Positions 35,710 through 43,566 of a stretch of DNA of 64,000 nt are shown piece after piece. Source of the DNA: Coprococcus sp. Lineage in GTDB: Bacteria; Bacillota; Clostridia; Lachnospirales; Lachnospiraceae. Below the pieces are notes generated by a model. It worked only from the letters and a program-made list of their open reading frames with translations. It was not told the DNA's origin and did no database searches. Both the position numbers and the translations under genes were made by a program. Position 1 is the stretch's first letter, and each line of letters starts with the position of its first letter. The stretch is taken from positions 124,001-188,000 of the forward strand of contig JAGBHU010000016.1 in assembly GCA_017935345.1 (NCBI GenBank). The letters run 5' to 3'.

Positions 35710-36501
35710 GTGCGACGATTGAAGTTTCATTATTCAACCGTCTATCACTTTGACGGGCCGGTAACAGAACATCATTTTGTAGTGAGGTGCCTGCCAACAA
35801 CCGGAAGCAGACAGAAAATCACTCTTGAGAAACTGCATATCAGTTCGAATGATTTTTGTTCTGAGACAGAGGACGCATTTAAAAATAAGATATTATATGG
35901 AGATATCATAGAACCGCACAGTGAATTTGCCTTTGAGATAACAGGAGTTGCAGAGATTGATTCACTGTATTTGGATAGCTCAGAGAAATTTACAGGTATC
36001 TTTCGGATGCCTACATGTCTGACTGGGAATGGGACTGAGATAGCTTTTCATATAGACAGGCTTCAAAAACAGTGTATGGGTATGAAGCCGTTAGATACTT
36101 TTCAGAAAATAAATAGTTATGTAAACCATTTGCTGCAATATCAGCAGGGCGTAACCAATGTTGACACTACCGCAGAAGCGGCTTGCAGCCTGGGAGCAGG
36201 TGTATGTCAGGACTATTCACATATTATGCTGGCGATTCTTCGTGGTATGGGGTTTTCAGCCAGATACATTGTGGGTATGATGCTGGGAGAAGGTGCTTCC
36301 CATGCATGGGTAGAAGTATGGAATGATATGGATATCTCCGGTTGGTATGGCTTTGACCCTACAAATAACAGAGAAGTCGATGATTCCTATATTAAGATTT
36401 CTTGTGGCAGGGATTATAAGGATTGTACGGTCATAAGAGGAATGTTTAAGGGTACAGGAAGCCAGCAACAGATGGTTTGGGTAAATGTGGAGGAATTATG
36501 A
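35710..36501 (+). CDS. Transglutaminase-like cysteine peptidase/amidase
   Basis: A 263-residue transglutaminase-fold protein. The first ~110 residues are the beta-rich bacterial transglutaminase N-terminal domain (LKFHYSTVYHFDGPVTEHHFVVRCLP); then comes the catalytic domain with the triad Cys 166 (GAGVCQDYSHIML), His 198 (ASHAWVEVW) and Asp 216 (YGFDPTNN). There is no signal peptide, so it acts in the cytoplasm. Relatives are predicted to cleave or cross-link the product of the neighbouring ATP-grasp ligase. It starts at GTG 35710 after AAAAGGGGTG, and its stop overlaps the next ATG by 4 bp (ATGA). Confidence 0.87.
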   Translation: MRRLKFHYSTVYHFDGPVTEHHFVVRCLPTTGSRQKITLEKLHISSNDFCSETEDAFKNKILYGDIIEPHSEFAFEITGVAEIDSLYLDSSEKFTGIFRMPTCLTGNGTEIAFHIDRLQKQCMGMKPLDTFQKINSYVNHLLQYQQGVTNVDTTAEAACSLGAGVCQDYSHIMLAILRGMGFSARYIVGMMLGEGASHAWVEVWNDMDISGWYGFDPTNNREVDDSYIKISCGRDYKDCTVIRGMFKGTGSQQQMVWVNVEEL

Positions 36502-37433
36502 TAGAATATGTATCAAAGATGGCACTGCCTGTGGGTGAAGAGTTTCATATAATGAAAAACAGATTGACTCCGGATATGCTTACAGGTAAGGAAAAAAGAA
36601 TCAGTATTGTAACGGGAACGCATGGAGATGAGCTGGAGGGGCAGTATGTGTGCTATGAGCTGCTTCGCCGTATCAAGGAAAATCAGAAACATTTGACGGG
36701 AATTGTGGACGTGTATCCGGCACTAAACCCGTTAGGCGTGGATACCATTAACCGGGGAATGCCCCTTTTTGATTTGGATATGAACAGGATTTTTCCGGGA
36801 GATGCAAACGGCACAATGGCAGAAACCGTAGCGGCGGATATTATTGATGATTTGAAGGGTTCTGATTTGTGTATTGATATTCATGCCAGTAATATTTTTT
36901 TAAAGGAAATTTCCCAGATACGAATCAATGAAATTTCAAAAGAGAAGCTGGTGCCGTTGGCAAAGAGACTGAATATTGATTATATATGGGTACATAGTAC
37001 GGCTACGGTATTGGAATCCACTTTGGCGTATTCGCTGAATGATATCGGAACACCGACATTGGTAGTAGAAATGGGTGTCGGTATGCGTATTACAAAAGAA
37101 TATGGAAATCAACTGGTAGACGGTATTTTTGTTGCGATGAAGGATTTGGGTATCTGGGATGGTGAGGTCATTGAGCCGAAGGAGCCGATTATATCCAAAG
37201 ATGGAAATGTTCATTTCTTAAATGCCGCAGTTTCGGGCATATTTGTTACAAAAGCATCTCACTGTAAGGAGCTTCAAAAGGGAGAGCATATCGGCAATAT
37301 TGTAAATCCTTTGACAGGTATGGTTTTACAGAAAATCTATTCTCCGTGTAATGGATTGTTATTTACCCTGCGGGAATATCCGGTGGTAAATGAAGGCGCT
37401 CTGGTGGGTAGAATTCTGGAAAGGAAGGTATAG
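36498..37433 (+). CDS. AstE/AspA-like zinc amidohydrolase, intact metal site
   Basis: A 311-residue protein of the succinylglutamate desuccinylase/aspartoacylase family (M14-like fold). The zinc ligands are visible: His 42 and Glu 45 in GTHGDELEGQY, and His 129 in CIDIHASN; DLDMNRIFPG holds the conserved substrate Arg. The last ~80 residues are a lipoyl-like beta domain as in the fragment at the window start. Such enzymes cut amide bonds of acylated amino acids or peptides. The ATG at 36498 follows GGAGGA and overlaps the transglutaminase stop, so it belongs to the ATP-grasp cluster and may trim or recycle its product. Substrate unknown. Confidence 0.85.
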   Translation: MIEYVSKMALPVGEEFHIMKNRLTPDMLTGKEKRISIVTGTHGDELEGQYVCYELLRRIKENQKHLTGIVDVYPALNPLGVDTINRGMPLFDLDMNRIFPGDANGTMAETVAADIIDDLKGSDLCIDIHASNIFLKEISQIRINEISKEKLVPLAKRLNIDYIWVHSTATVLESTLAYSLNDIGTPTLVVEMGVGMRITKEYGNQLVDGIFVAMKDLGIWDGEVIEPKEPIISKDGNVHFLNAAVSGIFVTKASHCKELQKGEHIGNIVNPLTGMVLQKIYSPCNGLLFTLREYPVVNEGALVGRILERKV

Positions 37434-37437
37434 CGGC

Positions 37438-38367
37438 ATGAACAGAAGAATACTATTTGAAATGAATTCCGTCTATCGTGACAGCTTCCGTGTAGCAGGC
37501 TATGTGTTCGGACATGGAGAAAAATCGGCATGTATTATAGGGGCAATGCGGGGAAATGAAATTCAACAGCTGTATATTTGCTCTCAGCTTGTAAAAAGAT
37601 TGTCTGAGATAGAGAATGCGGGCGGAATAAAAAAGGGGAAAAGTGTTATGGTCGTTCCCTGCTGCAATAATTATTCCATGAATGTAGGAAAACGGTTCTG
37701 GCCTTCTGACAATACGGATATCAATCGTATGTATCCGGGATATCATCTGGGGGAGACAACACAGAGAATAGCGGCAGGCATTTTTGAGGAAATCAAGGAT
37801 TATCAGATTGGACTCCAATTTGCCAGCAATTATATATCAGGAAAGTTCCTGCCTCATGTGAAAATAATGGAGACAGGCTTTGAAGATTTGGAGATGGCTA
37901 AGACATTTGATTTCCCTTATGTGATTTTGCGGAAGCCAAAGCCATATGATACAACCACTCTGAATTATAACTGGCAGATTTGGGAGACAAAGGCATTTTC
38001 CCTATATACGGCTTCTACGGATGCTATTGATAAAGAAACTGCAATATTGGCGGAAAAAGCAACGTTAGCTTTTCTTGCAAAACAAAATATTATCGAGTAT
38101 AATCATAAGGATATATATGATACCAAGGTTTTATGTGAAAACGATATGATTCCTGTTAAAAGTGATGTTTCAGGAATTTTTCTCCCGGAAAAGGGACATG
38201 ATGATTTGGTAAGCAAAGGCGATATCCTGGCAAATATTGTTGACCCATATGAGGGTCATGTAATCCGTCAGATTACTGCTCCATGTAAAGGAAGAATCTT
38301 CTTTGTTCAGGACAAGACGTTGCTTTTGTCAAATGCCCTGGTATATAGAATTATAAAAGAAGATTAG
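37438..38367 (+). CDS. AstE/AspA-like paralogue with lost zinc ligands (probable inactive partner)
   Basis: A 309-residue paralogue of the preceding gene with the same two-domain plan, but the metal site is broken: the HGDE motif reads MRGNE (Arg 38 for His; Glu 41 kept) and the DIHAS motif reads LQFAS (Phe 128 for His). DINRMYPG is retained and the C-terminal lipoyl-like domain is well conserved. AAGGAAGG at 37421-37428 supports the ATG at 37438; the frame extends upstream to 37390 inside the previous gene. Only 4 bp separate the two, so an active/inactive heteromer is plausible, as in other enzyme-pseudoenzyme pairs. Loss of catalysis is inferred from the missing ligands. Confidence 0.8.
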   Translation: MNRRILFEMNSVYRDSFRVAGYVFGHGEKSACIIGAMRGNEIQQLYICSQLVKRLSEIENAGGIKKGKSVMVVPCCNNYSMNVGKRFWPSDNTDINRMYPGYHLGETTQRIAAGIFEEIKDYQIGLQFASNYISGKFLPHVKIMETGFEDLEMAKTFDFPYVILRKPKPYDTTTLNYNWQIWETKAFSLYTASTDAIDKETAILAEKATLAFLAKQNIIEYNHKDIYDTKVLCENDMIPVKSDVSGIFLPEKGHDDLVSKGDILANIVDPYEGHVIRQITAPCKGRIFFVQDKTLLLSNALVYRIIKED

Positions 38368-38378
38368 GAGTGATAAAA

Positions 38379-39464
38379 ATGACAAAGATTGATATTATTT
38401 CCGGATTTTTAGGAGCCGGAAAGACTACGCTGATTAAAAAGCTGATTGACGAAGCCTTCAAGGGTGAGAAATTGATGCTGATTGAAAATGAATTTGGTGA
38501 GATCGGTATCGATGGTGGTTTCCTTAAAGATGCAGGGGTAGAAATAACCGAGATGAATTCAGGCTGTATATGCTGTTCCCTCGTAGGAGACTTTGGCACG
38601 GCTTTAAAGAAGGCGATATCTGATTATACGCCGGACAGAATTATAATAGAGCCATCAGGTGTAGGAAAGCTGTCAGATGTAATTAAGGCAGTAAAAGATG
38701 TAGCAGCAGAACTTCCTGTTGAACTGGACAGCTATACAACGGTTGCTGACGTATCAAAATGCAAGATTTACATGAAAAACTTTGGAGAGTTTTTCAACAA
38801 TCAGATAGAAAGTGCAAATACGATTGTTTTAAGCAGAACACAGACTGCTTCACAGGAAAAGATTGAAAAGGCTGTTGCCATGATTCGTGAGCATAATGAG
38901 CATGCGACAATCGTTACAACACCTTGGGACGATTTAAGCGGTGCGGCTATCAGAGAGGCTATGCAAAATCATAAGACACTTGAGGAAACGATGATAGAGG
39001 AACATGCGCATCACCACGAGCATGAGCATGGAGAGGACTGTACCTGCGGTTGCCATGACCATGACCACGAACATCACCATGAGCATGAACATGACCATGA
39101 GTGCGGACATGAACATCACCACGACCATGAGCATGGAGAGGAATGTACCTGTGGCTGTCACGACCACGAGCATCATCACCATCATGCAGATGAGGTATTT
39201 ACAAGCTGGGGTGTAGAAACACCACACAAATATAACGAGTCTAAGCTGAATGAATTGCTTGATGAGCTGGCACATACAGAGGAATATGGTATGATCCTTA
39301 GAGCAAAGGGAATCGTTCCAAGTGATGAGGGAGAATGGTTATATTTTGACCTTGTTCCGGGTGAGTATGAGATTAGAAAGGGTAATCCTGATATTACAGG
39401 TAAGCTCTGTGTAATAGGAAGCAAGCTGGATGAAGAAAAGCTGGCTCATTTGTTTGAGGTTTAA
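38379..39464 (+). CDS. CobW/COG0523-family GTPase metallochaperone with histidine-rich region
   Basis: A 361-residue G3E GTPase of the CobW/ZNG1/YciC group. Residues 9-17 are the Walker A GFLGAGKTT, Cys 63-Ile-Cys 65-Cys 66 is the metal-binding CxCC motif, and EPSG follows as in the family. Residues ~208-270 form a His/Asp/Glu/Cys-rich metal-binding region with two copies of a CTCGCHDH unit set in alternating His-Glu and His-Asp runs. The C-terminal CobW_C domain follows (FTSWGVETPHKYN...). It should bind and deliver Zn, Ni or Co to a client enzyme in the cytoplasm using GTP. AGGAG at 38366-38370 supports the ATG at 38379 over the GTG at 38370. It follows the AstE-like zinc enzymes by 11 bp, making zinc delivery to them an attractive but unproven idea. 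Confidence 0.9.
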   Translation: MTKIDIISGFLGAGKTTLIKKLIDEAFKGEKLMLIENEFGEIGIDGGFLKDAGVEITEMNSGCICCSLVGDFGTALKKAISDYTPDRIIIEPSGVGKLSDVIKAVKDVAAELPVELDSYTTVADVSKCKIYMKNFGEFFNNQIESANTIVLSRTQTASQEKIEKAVAMIREHNEHATIVTTPWDDLSGAAIREAMQNHKTLEETMIEEHAHHHEHEHGEDCTCGCHDHDHEHHHEHEHDHECGHEHHHDHEHGEECTCGCHDHEHHHHHADEVFTSWGVETPHKYNESKLNELLDELAHTEEYGMILRAKGIVPSDEGEWLYFDLVPGEYEIRKGNPDITGKLCVIGSKLDEEKLAHLFEV

Positions 39465-39481
39465 AAGAAAGTAAAATGAAG

Positions 39482-39507
39482 CAGCCTGTGTGAATTTGCA
39501 GGCTGTT
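39482..39507 (+). promoter_or_regulatory. Hairpin between the two CobW-like genes
   Basis: CAGCCTG (39482-39488) pairs with CAGGCTG (39499-39505) around a 10-nt loop, followed by TTATT. The T-run is poor, so it may be a weak terminator or processing site. Confidence 0.5.
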
Positions 39508-39530
39508 ATTCATGGAAGAGGTATGGAATT

Positions 39531-40490
39531 ATGGCACGTCAGGAAAAGGAAATACCTGTATATATTTTTATGGGATTTCTTGATAGCGGAAAGACAACAT
39601 TTGTGAAAGAAACATTATTGGACAGGCAGTTCACGGATGGAGACAGAACCTTATTGCTTGTCTGTGAAGATGGCGAAGAGGAATATGATGCAAAGGAGCT
39701 TGCCGCCCAGAATATTTATTTGGAGTATTTAGAAGAGGAGCAGCTTAACACCGAGCATCTTCTTGATTTGCAGGATCAATATAAGCCTGAGAAGGTAATG
39801 ATTGAATATAACGGAATGTGGAAGCTGGACAAGATATTTAATATACGTGTTCCAAAGGGATGGACTGTGGTTCAGGTATTGTCATTTGTCAATGCTGAAA
39901 CATATGATGTATATTCCAACAATATGAAAGCAACCATGATTGAACAGGTAAATAGTGCCGACATGGTTATTTTTAACAGATGTGATGAAAATTCCAAGCG
40001 TTCGGAATGGAGACGTTCAATCAAGGCAGTCAACAGAAGGGCACAGATTATATTTGAAATGAAGGATGGCTCGGTAGCGCAGGATGAAAATACGGAGGAA
40101 GACTTACCGTATGATGTTAAGGCTGATATCATAGATATCCATGATGATGACTTTGGTATATGGTATGTGGATGCAGCGGAGGTTCCTGAGCGATATGCGG
40201 GCAAGAAGATTCATTTCAAAGCAATGGTATTTAAGCCAAAGCAATACGGAAAGAATGTATTTGTGCCTGGCAGATTTGCCATGACCTGTTGTGTGGAAGA
40301 CATCACCTTCGTAGGCTATAAATGCTATTATGACGGAGCAAAGAATCTGGTAGACAGACAATGGGTAGATGTAACTGCCACCATCAAGACAGAATATTAT
40401 CCTGATTTTCAGGGAGACGGACCTGTTCTTTATGCGGAAAAGGTGACACTTACAAATCCTGCCGAGGAAGAGGTTGTGTATTTCAGCTAA
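39531..40490 (+). CDS. CobW-like GTPase fused to a DUF1980/TIGR03943-like domain
   Basis: A 319-residue protein. Residues 1-170 are a compact G3E GTPase (IFMGFLDSGKTTFVKET Walker A, MIEYNGMW in place of the EPSG loop, FNRCDEN as NKxD-like); the CxCC metal motif is missing. From about 190 on, a beta-rich domain (DIIDIHDDDFGIWYVDAAEVPERYAGKKIHFKAMVFKP, then MTCCVEDITFVGYKC) resembles the C-terminal part of TIGR03943/DUF1980 proteins, normally partners of a predicted permease. Such a GTPase-DUF1980 fusion suggests a metal-handling function tied to the preceding CobW gene. The assignment of the second domain is by motif memory and is moderate. Confidence 0.7.
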   Translation: MARQEKEIPVYIFMGFLDSGKTTFVKETLLDRQFTDGDRTLLLVCEDGEEEYDAKELAAQNIYLEYLEEEQLNTEHLLDLQDQYKPEKVMIEYNGMWKLDKIFNIRVPKGWTVVQVLSFVNAETYDVYSNNMKATMIEQVNSADMVIFNRCDENSKRSEWRRSIKAVNRRAQIIFEMKDGSVAQDENTEEDLPYDVKADIIDIHDDDFGIWYVDAAEVPERYAGKKIHFKAMVFKPKQYGKNVFVPGRFAMTCCVEDITFVGYKCYYDGAKNLVDRQWVDVTATIKTEYYPDFQGDGPVLYAEKVTLTNPAEEEVVYFS

Positions 40491-40501
40491 AGAGACGGAC
40501 G

Positions 40502-40715
40502 CCCCTATGTTAGATATATTGTTTTGGGAGTTGATATCGGACAGTTGTTATGTGTATATATTGTTTTGCGGACCGCTTCCGCTTTGTAAAATACGTAGTG
40601 GTACTAAATTCGCATAAATGCTCATTAAGTACCAACGTATTTTAATATCCTTCAAACAATATATACACATAACAACTTGATGATGAAGGTATAAACAATA
40701 TTTCTGACATAGGGG
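40502..40715. repeat. Nested palindromic element, copy A (about 214 bp)
   Basis: This gene-free gap is almost entirely palindromic. Outer arms 40502-40524 and 40693-40715 match at 21 of 23 positions; inner arms 40543-40566 and 40654-40677 match perfectly over 24 bp; a third pairing inside joins TAAAATACGT/ACGTATTTTA and TGGTACT/AGTACCA. The central ~100 bp (about 40557-40660) recur in reverse orientation at 45742-45842, with a 3-bp indel and a few substitutions. The shape and size suggest a MITE-like or palindromic repeat element. The rest of the gap to 40763 shows nothing else. Confidence 0.85.
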
Positions 40716-40763
40716 TTGTTTTGTTGGATGAATATTTGTAGGAAAATTTTATAAATTCTTAAT

Positions 40764-40792
40764 TTGACACCTGACTTACATTTTACTATGTT
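40764..40792 (+). promoter_or_regulatory. Promoter upstream of comM
   Basis: TTGACA (40764-40769), 17-bp spacer, TATGTT (40787-40792). The transcript would begin near 40799. Confidence 0.55.
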
Positions 40793-40819
40793 TGTAATAT
40801 GGGTATGCTCCGGGAGAGG

Positions 40820-40837
40820 TATCCGGTTTGCCGGATA
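40820..40837 (+). promoter_or_regulatory. Hairpin directly upstream of the comM ribosome binding site
   Basis: TATCCGG and CCGGATA form a perfect 7-bp stem with a TTTG loop, ending 2 nt before AAAGGAG. It may influence translation start or mRNA stability. Confidence 0.6.
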
Positions 40838-40849
40838 GAAAGGAGCAGA

Positions 40850-42379
40850 ATGTATAGTAAAATAATAAGCGGAGGCGTCATAGGAGTAGAGGGGATTCTG
40901 ATACAGGTAGAAGCGGATATTAATGACGGTTTGCCTGTATTCAATATGGTAGGTTATTTGTCCTCCTGTGTCAGGGAGGCGGGAGAGCGTGTGAGAACCG
41001 CATTGAAGAATTCAGATTTTCACCTGCCGCCTAAGCGGATAACCATCAATCTTTCACCTGCTGCCATCCGGAAGGATGGTACAGCATTCGATTTGCCGAT
41101 AGCAATCGGTATTCTGACCTCTATGGGGGTAATCACACAGGAAAAATTAAATCATACACTTGTAGTAGGGGAGTTGAGCCTTGACGGACATGTGAATGCC
41201 GTATCGGGTATTCTGCCTATTATTCAGTGTGCGCTAAAACAGGGAATAAAAAGATGTATCGTTCCAAAAGAAAACGGTGAAGAGGCTGCGCTTATAGAGG
41301 AAATGGAGGTTATCCCCGTAGACAGCCTTAGAAGTGTTGTAGATTATATGAGTGATATGATAGCTATAGAACCCTGCTATGTAGATGTGAAAGCGCTTAT
41401 TCATTCATCAAATGTTTCTGAATACGGAGATTTTTCAGAGGTTATGGGACATGAAACACTGAAGCGTGGAATAGAGATTGCGGCAGCGGGTCTTCATAAT
41501 GTACTGATGACAGGTGCGGCAGGAGCAGGAAAATCCATGATTGCAAGAAGAATTCCAACCATATTGCCTGAACTTACTTTTGAGGAATGTCTTGAGGTAA
41601 CGAAGCTCTATAGTATAGCAGGACTTTTGAAGCCAGATAAACCCATAATAGGCAGCAGACCGTTTCGGGCGCCGCATCATACCATATCCGCTCATGCATT
41701 GGCAGGTGGGGGAAAAACACCAAAACCCGGGGAAATCAGTCTGGCACATAACGGTGTGCTGTTTCTGGATGAGCTTCCGGAATTTTCACGAAATGCCCTT
41801 GAGGTCATGCGGCAGCCCCTTGAAGACAGGGAGGTAACGATATCGAGATTAAACGGCATTTATCGTTTTCCTGCTGATTTTATGCTGGTGGCAGCCAGAA
41901 ATCCATGCCCATGCGGGAATTATCCGGATATCAATAAATGCACATGTACCATCAATCAGATAAAACGATACAATGCGAGAATCAGTAAGCCCTTACTTGA
42001 CAGAATCGATATCAATGTAGATGTAAGAAAGGTCGCGTATGATGAATTGTTTTTGAATGGAAAGGGGATGGATTCTAAGGAAATGAAGGAACATGTGCTT
42101 ACTGCCCAGAATATGCAGAAAAGAAGGTATGAAAATGAAACCATACGCTTTAATTCACAGCTTGATACAAGGTTATGTAATAAGTATATAAAGCTGTCCA
42201 AAAATGAAAAGGATTTTATGAGATATGTATTTGAAAGTCAGGAGCTTTCTGCCAGAGGAAGCTACAGGATACTGAGAATTGCAAGAACCATAGCGGATAT
42301 TGAAGAAAGTGACAGGGTGTGTGAAAGTCATCTGAAAGAGGCCGTATTTTTTAGAAATGCAGATGGGGAGGTACTTTAA
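40850..42379 (+). CDS. comM: YifB/ComM-family Mg-chelatase-like AAA+ ATPase
   Basis: A 509-residue AAA+ protein of the ComM/YifB family; ComM is a hexameric helicase that drives branch migration during natural transformation. N-terminal Lon-like domain (VEADINDGLPVFNMVGYL, LSPAAIRKDGTAFDLPIA), then the Mg-chelatase AAA+ domain with Walker A TGAAGAGKSM, RPFRAPHHTIS, Walker B FLDELPEF, and a C-terminal zinc-like PCPCGNYPD segment. AAAGGAG at 40839-40845 supports the ATG at 40850; the frame also runs upstream to 40799 through the leader hairpin. It is adjacent to dprA, another transformation/recombination gene, 2 bp away. Confidence 0.92.
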   Translation: MYSKIISGGVIGVEGILIQVEADINDGLPVFNMVGYLSSCVREAGERVRTALKNSDFHLPPKRITINLSPAAIRKDGTAFDLPIAIGILTSMGVITQEKLNHTLVVGELSLDGHVNAVSGILPIIQCALKQGIKRCIVPKENGEEAALIEEMEVIPVDSLRSVVDYMSDMIAIEPCYVDVKALIHSSNVSEYGDFSEVMGHETLKRGIEIAAAGLHNVLMTGAAGAGKSMIARRIPTILPELTFEECLEVTKLYSIAGLLKPDKPIIGSRPFRAPHHTISAHALAGGGKTPKPGEISLAHNGVLFLDELPEFSRNALEVMRQPLEDREVTISRLNGIYRFPADFMLVAARNPCPCGNYPDINKCTCTINQIKRYNARISKPLLDRIDINVDVRKVAYDELFLNGKGMDSKEMKEHVLTAQNMQKRRYENETIRFNSQLDTRLCNKYIKLSKNEKDFMRYVFESQELSARGSYRILRIARTIADIEESDRVCESHLKEAVFFRNADGEVL

Positions 42380-42381
42380 AT

Positions 42382-43491
42382 ATGAAGGAAGAACTGCTTT
42401 ATTTATGGATAGGAATGATTGAAGGTATCTCATCCGGGGTATTAAATAGAATGATTGATTATTTTGGCAATGTAGAAAACTTGTGGAAGGCAGATGAAGA
42501 ACGACTTAGAGCGGTTGTAAAGGAAAAATATGCAGCTGCAATTATAAAAAGCAGAAATCCTGATAAAATAGAAAAATATAGTTATAAATTGAAGGAAAGA
42601 AATATATCATATATATATCCGGGACATGTTTATTATCCTGAGTCACTTTCTCATATTCCTGACCCACCTCGGATTTTGTATATCAGGGGAAATATGAGTC
42701 TGCTGGAGGAAAGAAAAAACAGGAAGGTTGCAGTGGTAGGTGCCAGAAAAGCATCTGCATATGGAATGGAAACGGCATATCAATTTTCACATGCAATGGC
42801 AGAAAAAGGGATAACAATCGTTAGCGGTCTTGCATCAGGGATCGATAGCACTGCACATAAAGCGGCACTTGATGCAGAAGGAAGAACGATAGGGGTGCTG
42901 GGCTGTGGAATCAATATCTGTTATCCGAGAGAAAATAAGAACCTATATGATAAGATATGTGATGAGGGACTGATGATATCTGAGTATGGACTTGATGTCT
43001 CACCTGATGCATATAGATTTCCCCTTAGAAACAGGATCATCAGTGGTCTGAGTAAAGCTGTTCTTGTTGTGGAGGCAAGAGAAAAAAGCGGTTCTCTGAT
43101 AACGGCAGACCAGGCGCTTGAGCAGGGAAGGGATATATACGTTATTCCGGGAAGAATCAGTGACGTAAACAGCAGCGGATGTAATAATCTTTTAAAACAG
43201 GGAGCAACCTGTGTTACAGCTCCGGAGGATATCATTTATGATGTAATTTCCAAGGATGATTTTATGGATAGTGGATATGCTATTTTCCATGACAACAGAA
43301 GCAGTACGAAAAAAAATCTTGCACCTGATGAAAAAATGGTGTATAGTTGTGTGCGTTTGGAGCAGAAACATATTGATGATATCTGCGCGGAGCTTGATAT
43401 GAAGGTATCTGATGTAGTAAAACTACTGTTTTCTTTGGAAACGAAGAAGCTGATACGTCAAGTTGTACGGAATTACTATGTAAGGTGTTGA
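42382..43491 (+). CDS. dprA: DNA-processing protein A
   Basis: A 369-residue DprA/Smf protein that loads RecA onto incoming single-stranded DNA. An N-terminal SAM-like helical domain precedes the Rossmann-like core (VVGARKASAYGMETA, SGLASGIDSTAHKAALD, GCGINICYPREN, SEYGLDVSP, RNRIISGLSKAVLVVEA) and a C-terminal winged-helix domain. The ATG comes 2 bp after the comM stop, with GGGGAGG inside comM serving as ribosome binding site, so both are coupled. comM-dprA-topA order is common in Clostridia. Confidence 0.95.
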   Translation: MKEELLYLWIGMIEGISSGVLNRMIDYFGNVENLWKADEERLRAVVKEKYAAAIIKSRNPDKIEKYSYKLKERNISYIYPGHVYYPESLSHIPDPPRILYIRGNMSLLEERKNRKVAVVGARKASAYGMETAYQFSHAMAEKGITIVSGLASGIDSTAHKAALDAEGRTIGVLGCGINICYPRENKNLYDKICDEGLMISEYGLDVSPDAYRFPLRNRIISGLSKAVLVVEAREKSGSLITADQALEQGRDIYVIPGRISDVNSSGCNNLLKQGATCVTAPEDIIYDVISKDDFMDSGYAIFHDNRSSTKKNLAPDEKMVYSCVRLEQKHIDDICAELDMKVSDVVKLLFSLETKKLIRQVVRNYYVRC

Positions 43492-43497
43492 GCAGGA

Positions 43498-43523
43498 AAG
43501 CCTGTCACTGGCAGCTTTTTTTG
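43498..43523 (+). terminator. Terminator after dprA
   Basis: AAGCCTG pairs with CAGCTT (one bulged C) around TCACTGG and is followed by TTTTTTT. It is 44 bp before the topA start. Confidence 0.6.
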
Positions 43524-43566
43524 CACACTACGGCGAAATAGATAAATTATAAGGAAGGAAATATTC

